From: Neoarius graeffei
Lineage: Eukaryota; Chordata; Actinopteri; Siluriformes; Ariidae
Assembly (NCBI RefSeq): GCF_027579695.1
Contig: NC_083571.1
Span: 72,549,279 to 72,613,278 of the forward strand
Direction of reading: 5' to 3'
Length of the DNA: 64,000 nucleotides
Position 1 is the first letter of the stretch, and each line of letters begins with the position of its first letter. This document shows positions 53,886-63,952 of this stretch, piece after piece. The translations under genes and the position numbers were made by a program. The notes beneath the pieces were generated by a model. The model did not search any database. It had not been told where the DNA came from and was given only the letters and a program-made list of their open reading frames with translations.

Positions 53886-56418
53886 GGGTGATTCTATAAT
53901 TTGGGGTACATTTCGCTGTAAGAAAAAAATAAAAAACACATTGTTTTTCAGTGAATCAACCAGTCTTACAAGTTAGCATAATCCTTCAGGGTAACATATT
54001 CAGTTGTTGCAAAGCTTAATCATTAACCATTTTTTCTATTTTTAATGAAATAAAATGTTTTTCCTTCTGAGCTTGTCAACTAAGTTACGGACAAACTGAT
54101 ATGATTTCAATCATTTGGCGGAATCTTACACTTAAAGTAAAATTAGATTTGAAGACATATTTAGTCTTTTCTGCCAGATATACAATATTTAAAAAAAAAA
54201 TTTATTCATTAAAATTTCCCCCAGTATGTAAGTAATTCAACTACAACTGTTATTAGGACCATGATTTTTTTCATTTACAAAAATGCCATACCAGTCATTT
54301 TCACAATTTAAAGAAAAGGCTGCCAAAGTTCACAACTGGTCACATCTATACCAATCATCAAGTTATGTTATAGACCTCATTTTCATTCTTTTAACTTGAC
54401 AAATGTAAGTGTAACTTAGTTGGCGATGGAGGTAATGCGGTTGACACAAGTAACTTAGTTGACAGGACACATTAAACAACCAGTACCATGTTATTTTAAG
54501 GTAGTATGAAATTTAATGAAAGATCATTTAAGTAAATTCATAGGCAAGGTGATGGATAAAACAGTGACAAGGAAATAAGCAACAGTAACCATGTAACTGT
54601 AACTCAGTTACAGTAAAATATCAGTAGTAATCATCAGTAGAAATCATTCATGTAGCCAAGCAGAATCAAAGGCAATAAAGTTGATTCACATACATATAAA
54701 AGCAGTGAGAGGGCAACAAATAACAATCGATGAACTGCCCTGCACTGTATTCAGTTAATACAGTAGAACAGAATTACATTGAAATATAATGAAATATAAC
54801 TGTAGTATATGAAACATTAAACTGATCGATACATTCCATATAAACCTCACTAGGACCTTTTACAAACCTGACCATATTTCTCTGTCAATTTCAACATGGC
54901 GTGAATTCACTGCCTTTGGAGGAGGAATCATTCTCAACACATCCTCAAACAGGTACCATAGCACATCCTCTCTGAGTGGCCAGAAGAAACGGTTTACTCC
55001 AATGTTACTCATGCACTTCACCTGTACATGGGTTTCCATGATATCCTGAATTATCCCAGGGTAAATGTCCCCTTCGTATCTTACAACACACCATTCTCCA
55101 ATTAGATCAGGACCCCAAGGAATTTCACATGCTGCTGCTTTGTGTGTTTGAGGGACTAATGTTGCTGTGCTCAACATCAAAGGCAAAGTCATGTGTGCCA
55201 TCACATCTGCATTCAAAACTTTGCCTAGTGGTACAAGGGCAACTGACATCCTGATACTGAAGTTTCATCTTTCTTTCCCTGCTTTCCTTCTGCGCCTTCC
55301 TCCAATAGGCCCTCTTGCTTCTCTTCTCTCTCTCACTCATCATTCCAACAGTTTTCACCTTTCTCTGTGCCCTTAGCCTGTGTCATGCCTGTCTTTGCTT
55401 CTCCAAGTATGCTGCCCTTCTTGCTGGATCAGCATCTCTTCGAGCCCTGTATTTGTGCTGTTTTTCAGCTGCTGACACCTATTTCAAATAGATTTTAAAA
55501 TACTAAATTAACTTGTATAGTGAAAAAGTAAGATGCACTCTATTAACTACAGTATTCATTGAGATAGGCAGACTGATAATGACAGTGATGTAGTGAAAAT
55601 TACTGATGTCAGAGAGCACTGGAGTTGCCTGTCAACTAAGTTACCCAGTCTGTGTAACTTAGTTGACAGGTAACTTAGTTGACAATTTCCATGTTTTGTC
55701 TCATAACTTCCTTAGCTAATGTAGCATTGCTAAGCACATGGCATTTTCTTAAAGAGGTTAACAGCTTTTTTAATCAGGTAAGTTAATTAAAATATTGAAA
55801 CATCAAAACCCATGATTATATGAGTAACTTAGTTGACGCTTAATTAATATACTCCCAGACCATATGTAATTTTAGATCAAATATTGAAGAAAATTAGAGG
55901 AGACTCACCATGATGCATTCAAAATGCCCGCCAGAGAGGAAGGCGTCACCACACAGGGCTGGTCACATGGTGTTGGAGCAAACCATTTTTGGGTTTCAGC
56001 GAGGGAGTCTTGTTAGTAACTTAGTTGACACAAATTTTGCGGACAGCGGTAAAATTAATATTTTAAGTATTAAGATGTTAAAATGTAATATGAAATTATT
56101 ATTTTCTCCTAGTACTTAACACCCTTAAGAACATTATAAAATAATATTATTGACTTTGATGTTTTTTAATGCTTTATTTTGAACACAAAATAGTGAAACA
56201 GGAAATCGGACATGGAAAAAATGAAAACTCTAAGAATATCATGATAGATTTTAATTACTAATAATCAAAAAATATGTTAAATGTTTTTATAGTTAAATTG
56301 CATGATGTGTATACATGCTTAAAATGTGAAATTCCAGAGGAAAAAAAGATTTTTAATAGTCAGTGACATCAGTAAACATCAGCGGACATGGAATGTACCC
56401 CAAATTATAGAATCGCCC
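53886..56418 (-). mobile_element. DNA transposon with 14-bp TAACTTAGTTGACA word array
   Basis: Inverted ends GGGTGATTCTATAATTTGGG at 53886 and its complement (one change) ending 56418; AGAC flanks both sides (4 bp). The word TAACTTAGTTGACA or a one-base variant occurs forward at 54412, 54451, 55655, 55671, 55825, 56017 and reverse at 54074, 55630. A decayed minus-strand ORF lies at 55490-54860. Confidence 0.82.
54860..55490 (-). pseudogene. Transposon ORF of the word-array element, frameshifted
   Basis: The N-terminal part (55480-55330) reads, across a stop, YRARRDADPARRAAYLEK and MSEREKRSKRAYWRKAQKES, a strongly basic helical region I recall from fish transposon-derived ORFs. A different frame then gives GPDLIGEWCVVRYEGDIYPG and VNRFFWPLREDVLWYLFEDV, ending at 54860 with EIDREIWSGL. 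The last part looks like a compact beta-rich C-terminal domain. A catalytic core between the two is missing or unrecognised. Superfamily not determined. Confidence 0.55.
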
Positions 56419-57289
56419 AGACCCTTTCGGTTCTCGCTCATCTAGCTGCTACAATGACTGCTTAGACTGCAACAATAATACCTAACACACATTTAAGTAT
56501 CCGTCGTAAAGACGTGAAACTCGTCGAGTGACGAGTGTGTTCATTGATAAGCTAACACAATCTAAAAGTAGACATACCATCACACTGCCCTGGCGCTGTG
56601 TACAGTTTACCTTCTATGGTTTGTGCACTCACTATTTGCCATTACTTTCTCCAACCCAGTGTTCGAACTATGCCGATATTTTCAGGGGGTCCCTTTTTTT
56701 CCCTTGGGGGGGGGGGTGCTTGCGCTGGTCTCAGAGCGCGGATCTCCAAACACATGAGAAGCCTCTCTTACGCACATATCACACGGACTCCACACCTCCA
56801 CACACGCATCGCGTCTGAAGTCATAACTCATCAGGGGAAATCGTGCCCGCATTGGCATGTTCAAAAAACAACCTCGCGACAACAGTGATACCACACGCAA
56901 GAAAAAAAAAACAGTCAGGCTACTCAACACATCTGATCCACAGCAGCACCAAAGCATCACTGGAAATCATGTCAACAACCAATCTTCCATTTCAACACGC
57001 GTCAACAAACAAATGGCACCACAAACATGAACGAATCGGTCAGGCTACCGATTCCAAACCCACAGCAGATGAATAATATCTTACCTTAAAGCAGAATCGA
57101 CCACAAAGGAAGTCTGTTGGCACACTTCCTTTCTACTAGTTTGTGTCCCCAACCTGGCAGCAGCAGTCGTTGTCATATTGGTTTATTTTATCTTTGATGT
57201 AAACACAACACTTCGGATATGCAAATACTTCCCGTTACACACGATTGCTATGTCAATAAACATCATTTTGCCAATATTTTAGAGACCAT

Positions 57290-57394
57290 CCATCTTCTCT
57301 GTCGGTCAGCATCTGTCGGGATCCGATAAAATGATAAATCTTGCCTTGTGTGTTGACGGTTACTACATCCAGGTGCACAACAATATAATGGCAT
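57290..57394 (-). pseudogene. THAP zinc-finger exon, N-terminal half
   Basis: ATG 57394: MPLYCCAPGCSNRQHTRQDL then SFYRIPTDADRQRRW. The first zinc ligand pair (C-x4-C) and the conserved Pro are intact; the second half (CSDHF) is missing after 57290. Its sister copy at 20834 keeps a broken second half. Confidence 0.82.
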
Positions 57395-57588
57395 GATGGA
57401 AGTCTTGCTGAAAGTAAAAATTTTCTTTGATAGCTATATTCCTTTCGATGCTTCGCTGTCGTTCCTCGTTGTTGGCTGTGGTAGACTACTGGTAGTACAT
57501 GTCCAAAATGGCGGCCGCGTTTGTCGTGACATCACGTGAAAAGGGTCCATAAGTTTTTCCAGATCATTTTTTGACATAAGTCCTCTTA

Positions 57589-58950
57589 TGGCCCTTTTCC
57601 ACTACCCTTTTTCAGCTCACTTCAGCTCGCTTCAGCTCACTTCAGCCCGACACGGCTCGCATTTCGACTACCAAAAACGAGCACGACTCAGCTCGTTTCA
57701 GCCCTGCTTAGCCCCTAAAACTCGCACCGTTTTGGAGTGGGGCTGAAGCGAGCCAAGCCGTGCCGAGTGAGGCTGGGGGCGTGAGCAGACACTCCCCTGT
57801 GCACTGATTGGTGAGGAGGAGTGTCCTCACATGCCCACACACGCCCTGCGAGCGCGCTGGGATCTGTAAACACCGCAAACCCGGAAGGAGAATAATTACG
57901 AATTACGAGAATTTCTGAAGCCTTATGCGCCTCGCCTCATCTATACGCTCTTGCCAGTATCTGTCCGCGTTGTCGGTGACAACAAGCCACAGCACCAAGA
58001 CCAGCCACACTAACGACTCCATGTCCTCCATGTTTACTGTTTACTATTCGGGTCGTGAGACTACCGCTTAAAAGCTCACTGATGTCACTGTTTGCGCTGC
58101 TTAACGACATCACCTGACGTCCACCCACTTTCGCTAACTCCACCCAATGTGTCCACCCACTTCCAGCCAGCATGGTTCAGCGCGGTTGTAGTCGAAATGC
58201 AACTCCAACAGCCCCGCTCAGCTCGACTCAGCACGGCACGGCTCAGCCCGACTCAGCCGCGTTTGTAGTGGAAAAGCGGCAATATGGCCCTTTTCCACTA
58301 CCCTTTTTCAGCTCACTTCAGCCCGACACGGCTCGCGTTTCGACTACCAAAAACCAGCACGACTCAGCTCGCTTCAGCCCTGCTTAGCCCCTAAAACTCG
58401 CACCGTTTTAGAGTGGGGCTGAAGCGAGCCAAAGCGAGCCGAGTGAGGTTGGGGGCGTGAGCAGACACTCCCCTGTGCACTGATTGGTGAGGAGGAGTGT
58501 CCTTACACGCCCACACACGCCCCGCGAGCGCGCTGGGATCTGTAAACACCGCAAACCCGGAAGAAGGAGAATTACGAGAATTTCTGAAGCCTTATGCGCC
58601 TCGCCTCATCTATACGCTCTTGCCAGTACCTGTTGGCGTTGTCGGTGACAACAAGCCACAGCACCAAGACCAGCAACACTAACGACTCCATGTCCTCCAT
58701 GTTTATTGTTTACTATTCGGGTCGTGAGACTACCGCTTAAAAGATCACTGATGTCACTGTTTGCGCTGCTTAACGACATCACCTGACGTCCACCCACTTT
58801 CACTAACTCCACCCAATGTGTCCACCCACTTCCAGCCAGCACGGTTCAGCGCGGTTGTAGTCGAAATGCAACTCCAACAGCCCCGCTCAGCTCGACTCAG
58901 CACAGCACGGCTCAGCCCGACTCAGCCGCGTTTGTAGTGGAAAAGCGGCA
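57589..58950 (+). mobile_element. Harbinger-like MITE, two head-to-tail copies
   Basis: Units 57589-58281 and 58285-58950 are nearly identical, each starting tggcccttttccactacc and ending gtagtggaaaagcggca. They are separated by ATA; the pair is flanked by TTA (57586-57588 and 58951-58953), the 3-bp target typical of PIF/Harbinger. Internal 'cagctcacttcagc' words repeat. A short reading frame near 58170-57937 is present in both copies but shows no domain. Confidence 0.85.
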
Positions 58951-59069
58951 TTAGTTTGGAAATGTTTTTTAGGTGATAAAATGCTGTTTTAGTGATTGCT
59001 TTCATGTGACTGTCAAAGTTTAGCTCGCTGTCAATGAAAACACCAAGATTTTTAACCATTTCTTTTGTT

Positions 59070-60602
59070 TTAATCCCCTTTGAGTCTTTCATCTTTTTTT
59101 CCAAATAGAATTACTTCTGTTTTATCTGTGTTCAGCTGAAGAAAATTTTGTGACATCCAGTTGTTGATTTGATCGATACACTGGTAGAGACATTCAAGGG
59201 GGGCATAATCATTAGGTGATAGAGCAAAATAAATTTGGGTGTCATCTGCATAGCAGTGATACAAAATTGAATTGTTCTTGATAATTTGCCCAAGTGGGAG
59301 CATATAAAGGTTGAATAGTAATGGTCCAAGAATCGACTCCTGGGGGACACCACAGGTCAAGGACATTGATGTTGAGGAACAATTTCCCATGGTAACAAAG
59401 AAGCTTCTATCTTTTAAGTATGATTTTAACCAATTGATAACTTTACCAGTCAACCCAACCCAGTGTTCAAGTCGATATAGCAGTATGTTGTGATCAACAG
59501 TATCAAAAGCTGCACTGAGGTCCAGTAATACCAGGACCGATGTTTTGCCTGCATCAGTATTAAGACGTATGTCATTTATAACTTTAATCAACGCTGTTTC
59601 AGTGCTATGATTGGCACGAAATCCTGACTGAAAGTTATCAAAACAGCTGTTTGATATCAAGAAGGCAGTTAATTGATTGAAGACAATTTTTTCAAGGATT
59701 TTCCCGATGAATGGTAGATTTGATATTGGCCTGTAGTTATTTAATACTGAAGCATCCAGATTATTCTTTTTAAGTAGGGGCTTTACAACGGCTTTTTTCA
59801 GGGACACAGGAACAATGCCAGTCTCTAGGGATGTATTTATGATTTGAAGCACATCTGTAATTATAAGATGAAGAACAGACTTAAAAAAGTTGGTGGGCAG
59901 AATGTCCAATTCAGATGTTGAGGAACTGAGATTTTGTACAGTTTTTTCAAGAATCTCATAATCAATTAAACAAAATTCTGACATTGTGTTGAAGTTATCT
60001 GTCTGTGTCACTGGTGATTGCAGTTTTTCAATTATTTGCAACTGAGATATATTATGAGCAATATTCTGCCATATTTTATCAATTTTACCTTTGAAGAAGG
60101 ATACAAACTCATTGCATTTATTAACTGAGAGAATTTCAGGTGCTAATTGTGGTGGGGGATTAGTTAGCTTCTCTACTGTTGAAAATAGCACACGGGCATT
60201 GTTCATATTCCTGTTGATGATGTTGGAGAAGAAAGACTGTCTTGCTTTACGAATTTCATAATTATATTTACAAAGCATCTCTTTATGGATTTGATAATGG
60301 ATTTGAAGTTTAGATTTGCACCATTTTCTTTCAGTCTTTCTACATTCTCTCTTTAGCAGTTTAACAGCTGGGTATTGCTTCCATGGTGCTTTCTGCTTAT
60401 TATTGACTCTTTTAATTTTGAATGGAGCAATATCATCCATAATTTGGGTCATATTTAAATTAAAAATTTCCAGTAAATCATCTACAGAGTCTGACATTTT
60501 GGTTGAGATCCGAGAGAGAGCTTGCTCAAAGAGAACACATGTGTTGTCATTTATGACTCTCCTACCCATAGTCGTTGAGCTGTTCTGAATGTGAGGAGAC
60601 AT
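59070..60602 (-). pseudogene. L2 ORF2 reverse transcriptase, copy 2
   Basis: A 510-codon open stretch. After the endonuclease end ([19 protein letters not shown]) comes a linker, then [59 protein letters not shown] (catalytic Asp), [20 protein letters not shown] (the usual PQGS reads PQES), [14 protein letters not shown] (YADD). A frameshift at about 59094 ends it; the true continuation [20 protein letters not shown] is in the next frame. Confidence 0.93.
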
Positions 60603-61428
60603 AGAAACATCAGAGAAAACACAAAAATGATCAGATAAGGCCAGGTCAACAACAGTAGTAGAAACAGTAAGACCCTTTGTGATGACGAGGTCAAGGGTAT
60701 GACCACGAGAGTGGGTCGGCCCCTGTACATGTTGTACTAGGTTGAAGTTGTCAATAAGTGCAAGTAGTTCTTTGGCATAAGTGTTTTTCAGGATTATCTA
60801 CATGCAAGTTAAAATCCCCAGATATAATAAGACAGTCAAACTCTAAGCAAATGACTGACAACAGTTCACCAAACTCTTCCAGAAAAACTTTGGCTGAATG
60901 TCTCGGAGGCCTGTAAATAGTTAATAATAATATGTTAGGAGAGCATGTAACAAGTGCACATAAGTGTTCAAAGGATGTAAAATCACCAAGTGAGGATTGT
61001 TTACATTGAAAAGAGACTTTGAATATATTTGCGATCCCTCCACCTTTCCCCTGTCGGGTAACATTCATAAAATTAAAATTTGGGGGAGTTGCTTCAATAA
61101 GGGTGGTAGCACTATTTGCTTGATCCAGCCAAGTTTCAGTTAGAAGCAAAAAATCAAGATTGTGTTTGCAGATAAGATCATTAATTAAAAATGACTTGTT
61201 TGAAAGTGATCTAACGTTCAGAAGAGCTAGCTTTATAGAAAGTCTAGAAGTAATATCCGCTTGGGCATTCTGATATTGTTTTGAAACAGGAAGGAGACTA
61301 GACTGGTTTACCCCCTGGGTTAAATATGCTCTATGTTTTCTATTTCTTATCAACACAGGAATAGAGAATGGCATAGGCATACTGGGTCCCAGCTTGTTTT
61401 CAAAACTACACCCAATGCAGGGACCCAC
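60603..61428 (-). pseudogene. L2 ORF2 endonuclease, copy 2
   Basis: APE-type endonuclease: LALLNVRSLSNKSFLIND (N site), FLLLTETWLDQANSATTL (E), [32 protein letters not shown] (D/N), [20 protein letters not shown] (SDH). A one-base shift near 60790 ([11 protein letters not shown] versus HVDNTDNIYAKE in copy 1) separates it from the RT frame. It nicks target DNA to start insertion in active LINEs. Confidence 0.9.
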
Positions 61429-61801
61429 AGCACATCATACAAGACTTTCTGTATGTTCCATTTGGTTTGACGGTGAAAGAATTGGAGATGTCATGTATCT
61501 TTTTAGATGTTGAAAAAGATTGGTAGCCAGCTGAAAGTCCTGGGCGAACACAGTTCAGTCTGTTGGTTAGTTTTTGATTAACTGGGTATACTGCTTGTCG
61601 CGACAGATTTGGGCTGGAAAAAGAGAGTGTAGCCATTGGCAGCAGTCTCTGCATACTATTAGGGAAATCCATGCAGGGGGGAGATGGAGATGGTACAATA
61701 AAATCAGAAGAGCGAGACTTTGGTGAGGTCTTTGTAAGTGTCTCCATGACTGTCTCTGTGGTGACTGTCTCCCTGATAGTCTCTGTGATACTTGCATGGG
61801 G

Positions 61802-63103
61802 TCAAGATGTGGATGATGCAGTCTTGACATGATTATCTTTAGTCAGGTCCTCAATCTGGATGGAATCGCATGATAAAATCGCATGCTCACATTCTCTGTG
61901 TGATTGTTGATGTCCTTGGCAGTCTGCCCCAGATGGTTCTTGGCTGTCTGCCCCAGATGGCTGTGTGTCCTTGGTGAAGACTTGCATAGATGATTGTTTT
62001 GGCTTTGCAGAGTTATTGTTGATATTAACTAGGTCAGTCTGCGACATCTTATCAACTGTTTTCCTCAATGTTGGCTGAGAGAAAATTGCAAGTCTATAAT
62101 GATCTGCTAAGACTTTGGTCCCCATCCACCTGAGTTCAGTGCTATTTGGCTTGAAGAATGCTCTGCGATTCCAGAAAAGGTTAAAATTGTCTATGAAGTT
62201 CATACCAGATGAAAAACAAGTTTTTCCAAGCCAGGTGTTAAGACTGAAGAGTTGAGTAAATGCAAAGCTTCCCCTTGCAGGGAGTGGGCCACTGATAAAA
62301 GATTGTATTCCAGTCTTATAGAGATCAGAAAAAAGTTTTCTGAAATCATCTTGGACAAACAGCTGTTCTCTGAAAACATCATTTGCTCCCACATGCACAA
62401 CAATACGTTTGATAGTTTTATGCTCGGACATGAGCTTCAAAATGCTGTCTTTGGTGTCAGAGATGGATGCATTTGGAAGGCAGCAAATAATCATCCCATG
62501 TCCTTTCAAATGTCTTACAGTGGAATCACCAAGAACAAGGGTTGTGGGATCAGGTGGTGTTACGAGCTGCTTTTTGCCTCTTCCCACAGCTCTTCGGTTG
62601 TGGTGCAATCTCTTTTTACGATGTGTTTGTCCACCTGAAAATTCTGCGTCCACATCCCTGAGGCATTCAAATTTGTTCTGAAGCCTTATGGGCTGTGGAT
62701 TTTCCATAGGATTGTAAATCCTATTGTAATTTGCAGACCTGGCTCTATTTCTAATAGCATGGCTGTGGAACATGGGTTGCATAGTATCAGAACGAGCTGG
62801 TGTTGAGGTAATTACTCTTCTGTTTTTATTTTTGGGCCTGCCACCCATCATGTGCCAGTTTTCTGTACTCACATTTTGCCCTGTTAGATCGATGAATTCA
62901 TCCACTTGATCTGCAATGCCATCGGCCTGTCGGGGTGCATTCTCTGCATTCTCAGCCACTGTTTCTGTGCTCCTTTCCTGAGATATCGCTCTTAATTCGT
63001 CCGTCTTTGGCAGAGCATCAATCTTTGATTCCAGGATAGAAATCCTCTGTTCTAGTTCTGTGCATTTTCTGCAGGATCTCCTGGATTTTTTGCCCCCTGG
63101 CAT
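61802..63103 (-). CDS. L2 ORF1 protein with SGNH esterase domain, copy 2, open
   Basis: 433 codons from ATG 63103. Residues 1-50: Cys-rich start CRKCTELEQRISILESKIDA with a coiled coil. Residues 60-180: linker with basic stretch. Residues 190-360: SGNH/GDSL-type esterase, with LVLGDSTVRHLKGHG (Ser block), NASISDTKDSI, VVHVGANDVFREQLFVQDDF (Gly-Asn block), FISGPLPARGSF and NTWLGKTCFSSGMNFIDNFN. A His-containing final block (VLADHYRLAIF) follows. Copy 1 continues in frame further toward ORF2, so this ORF may end early. Family knowledge: CR1/L2 ORF1s carry such esterases, of unclear role, and bind RNA. Confidence 0.9.
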   Translation of the reverse strand: MPGGKKSRRSCRKCTELEQRISILESKIDALPKTDELRAISQERSTETVAENAENAPRQADGIADQVDEFIDLTGQNVSTENWHMMGGRPKNKNRRVITSTPARSDTMQPMFHSHAIRNRARSANYNRIYNPMENPQPIRLQNKFECLRDVDAEFSGGQTHRKKRLHHNRRAVGRGKKQLVTPPDPTTLVLGDSTVRHLKGHGMIICCLPNASISDTKDSILKLMSEHKTIKRIVVHVGANDVFREQLFVQDDFRKLFSDLYKTGIQSFISGPLPARGSFAFTQLFSLNTWLGKTCFSSGMNFIDNFNLFWNRRAFFKPNSTELRWMGTKVLADHYRLAIFSQPTLRKTVDKMSQTDLVNINNNSAKPKQSSMQVFTKDTQPSGADSQEPSGADCQGHQQSHRECEHAILSCDSIQIEDLTKDNHVKTASSTS

Positions 63104-63316
63104 TTTGTTTTAAAAGCTAACTTATCATATAAAGATGAAAAATAAAATGAAAAAATAGTGGAAATCAAATTAAAATTAAATTAAAAGCTTATAAAAATGA
63201 AAAATAAAATGACAAAATAGTGGAAATTAAATGAGAAAGTAAAGTAAAATAAAGATCAAGCAGGAGCAAAGCAGGAGCAAAGCAAAGAAGCGTCCTACTC
63301 ACTTGAGTAGGAGGAG

Positions 63317-63487
63317 CAAAGAGAGGAGGAGGAGAGCAGAGAAGAGGAGCTCCCTGACCCCAACGCATGTGTATGACTGGATGAGTGAAGCTGAAAAGCC
63401 AAAATAAGGACAATAAAAAGTGTGTATGTGAACAGCAACTCTCGCCCGCCGTGCTTCTGTGCTCCACCCACATCAGGAACTGTTACA
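63317..63487 (+). mobile_element. 3' half of a Gmr1-like gypsy LTR
   Basis: Continues the LTR begun at 52928. Contains aataaa at 63409 and ends ...ggaactgttaca one base before the primer site. Confidence 0.8.
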
Positions 63488-63488
63488 G

Positions 63489-63506
63489 TGGTGCCGAAAC
63501 CCGGGA
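63489..63506 (+). promoter_or_regulatory. Primer-binding site, tRNA-Phe type
   Basis: TGGTGCCGAAACCCGGGA is an exact 18-base complement of the 3' end of a eukaryotic tRNA-Phe including CCA. The copies at 11103-11086 and 46591-46574 are diverged forms of the same site. Confidence 0.85.
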
Positions 63507-63527
63507 CGCACAGAAGGGAACCACCCC

Positions 63528-63952
63528 ATGGAGTCCCCATTCGAAGAGCTCATCCTTGCCCTCACTACCACCCAGCAGAACCAGCATCAAGCACTGATCA
63601 CCCTCCGAAAGGAACAAGAGTCTTCGAAACCTTGATGCTGGCCCAGCAGGAAGATCGCCAGGTGTTCCGGCATCTACTCGTGTCAGCAGGGGCGCTGACA
63701 ATCACTGCAGCTGGCACCCTCATGAAGATAGGCCCGCAGGGCAATCCAGAAGCGTTCATTTCCCTCTTCGAACAAGCAGCCAAGGCATGGGGGTGGCCGC
63801 TGGAGCAGCGCACGGTGCACCTCCTCCAGCTCCTGACTGGCGAAATGCAGCTCGCAGCGCAGCAGCTCCCTGCTGACAGCCGACTGGTGTATGCTGACCT
63901 GAAGAAAGCCATCCTGCAGTGGGTTGGCCACTCCCCAGAACAACATTACCAG
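63528..63952 (+). pseudogene. Gmr1-like gag, SCAN-related, frameshifted and truncated
   Basis: ATG 63528: MESPFEELILALTTTQQNQH, then a frame change near 63625 to LMLAQQEDRQVFRHLL, then GPQGNPEAFISLFEQAAKAW, PLEQRTVHLLQLLTGEMQLA, ADLKKAILQWVGHSPEQHYQ. The last part is the SCAN-related capsid region of Gmr1-like gypsy gag. A hAT-like terminus cuts it at 63953. Confidence 0.85.

Larger units (their letters stand above)
53812..57551 (-). mobile_element. THAP-bearing transposon, holding a second transposon
   Basis: Left end gacccttttcactcacgtga at 53812, right end (minus) gacccttttcacgtgatgtc at 57551; both are followed inward by a 'ttttggacatg' block. Flanks TATA/CATA suggest a 4-bp target duplication with one change. 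Only 74 bp of its left end precede the nested element at 53886. THAP exon at 57394. Confidence 0.8.
53047..63316 (-). mobile_element. L2-clade LINE, copy 2, both ends present, in three pieces
   Basis: Pieces: 63316-58954 (5' UTR, ORF1, ORF2 to the post-RT region), 57588-57552 (37 bp), 53811-53047 (ORF2 C-terminus and 3' UTR with 'atagcacatttcataca'). The peptide is continuous across the gaps: NISKL / RGLMSKNDLEKLM / HAFISSRVDYCNGLF. Insertions: a Harbinger-like MITE pair and a THAP transposon. The LINE itself sits inside a gypsy LTR. Confidence 0.92.

Noticed and set aside
57937-58842. Repeated 78-codon frame (MLAGSGWTHWVEL...) on minus at 57937 and 58606
   Set aside because: Present because the MITE is duplicated; no domain, and it lies wholly inside the non-autonomous element.
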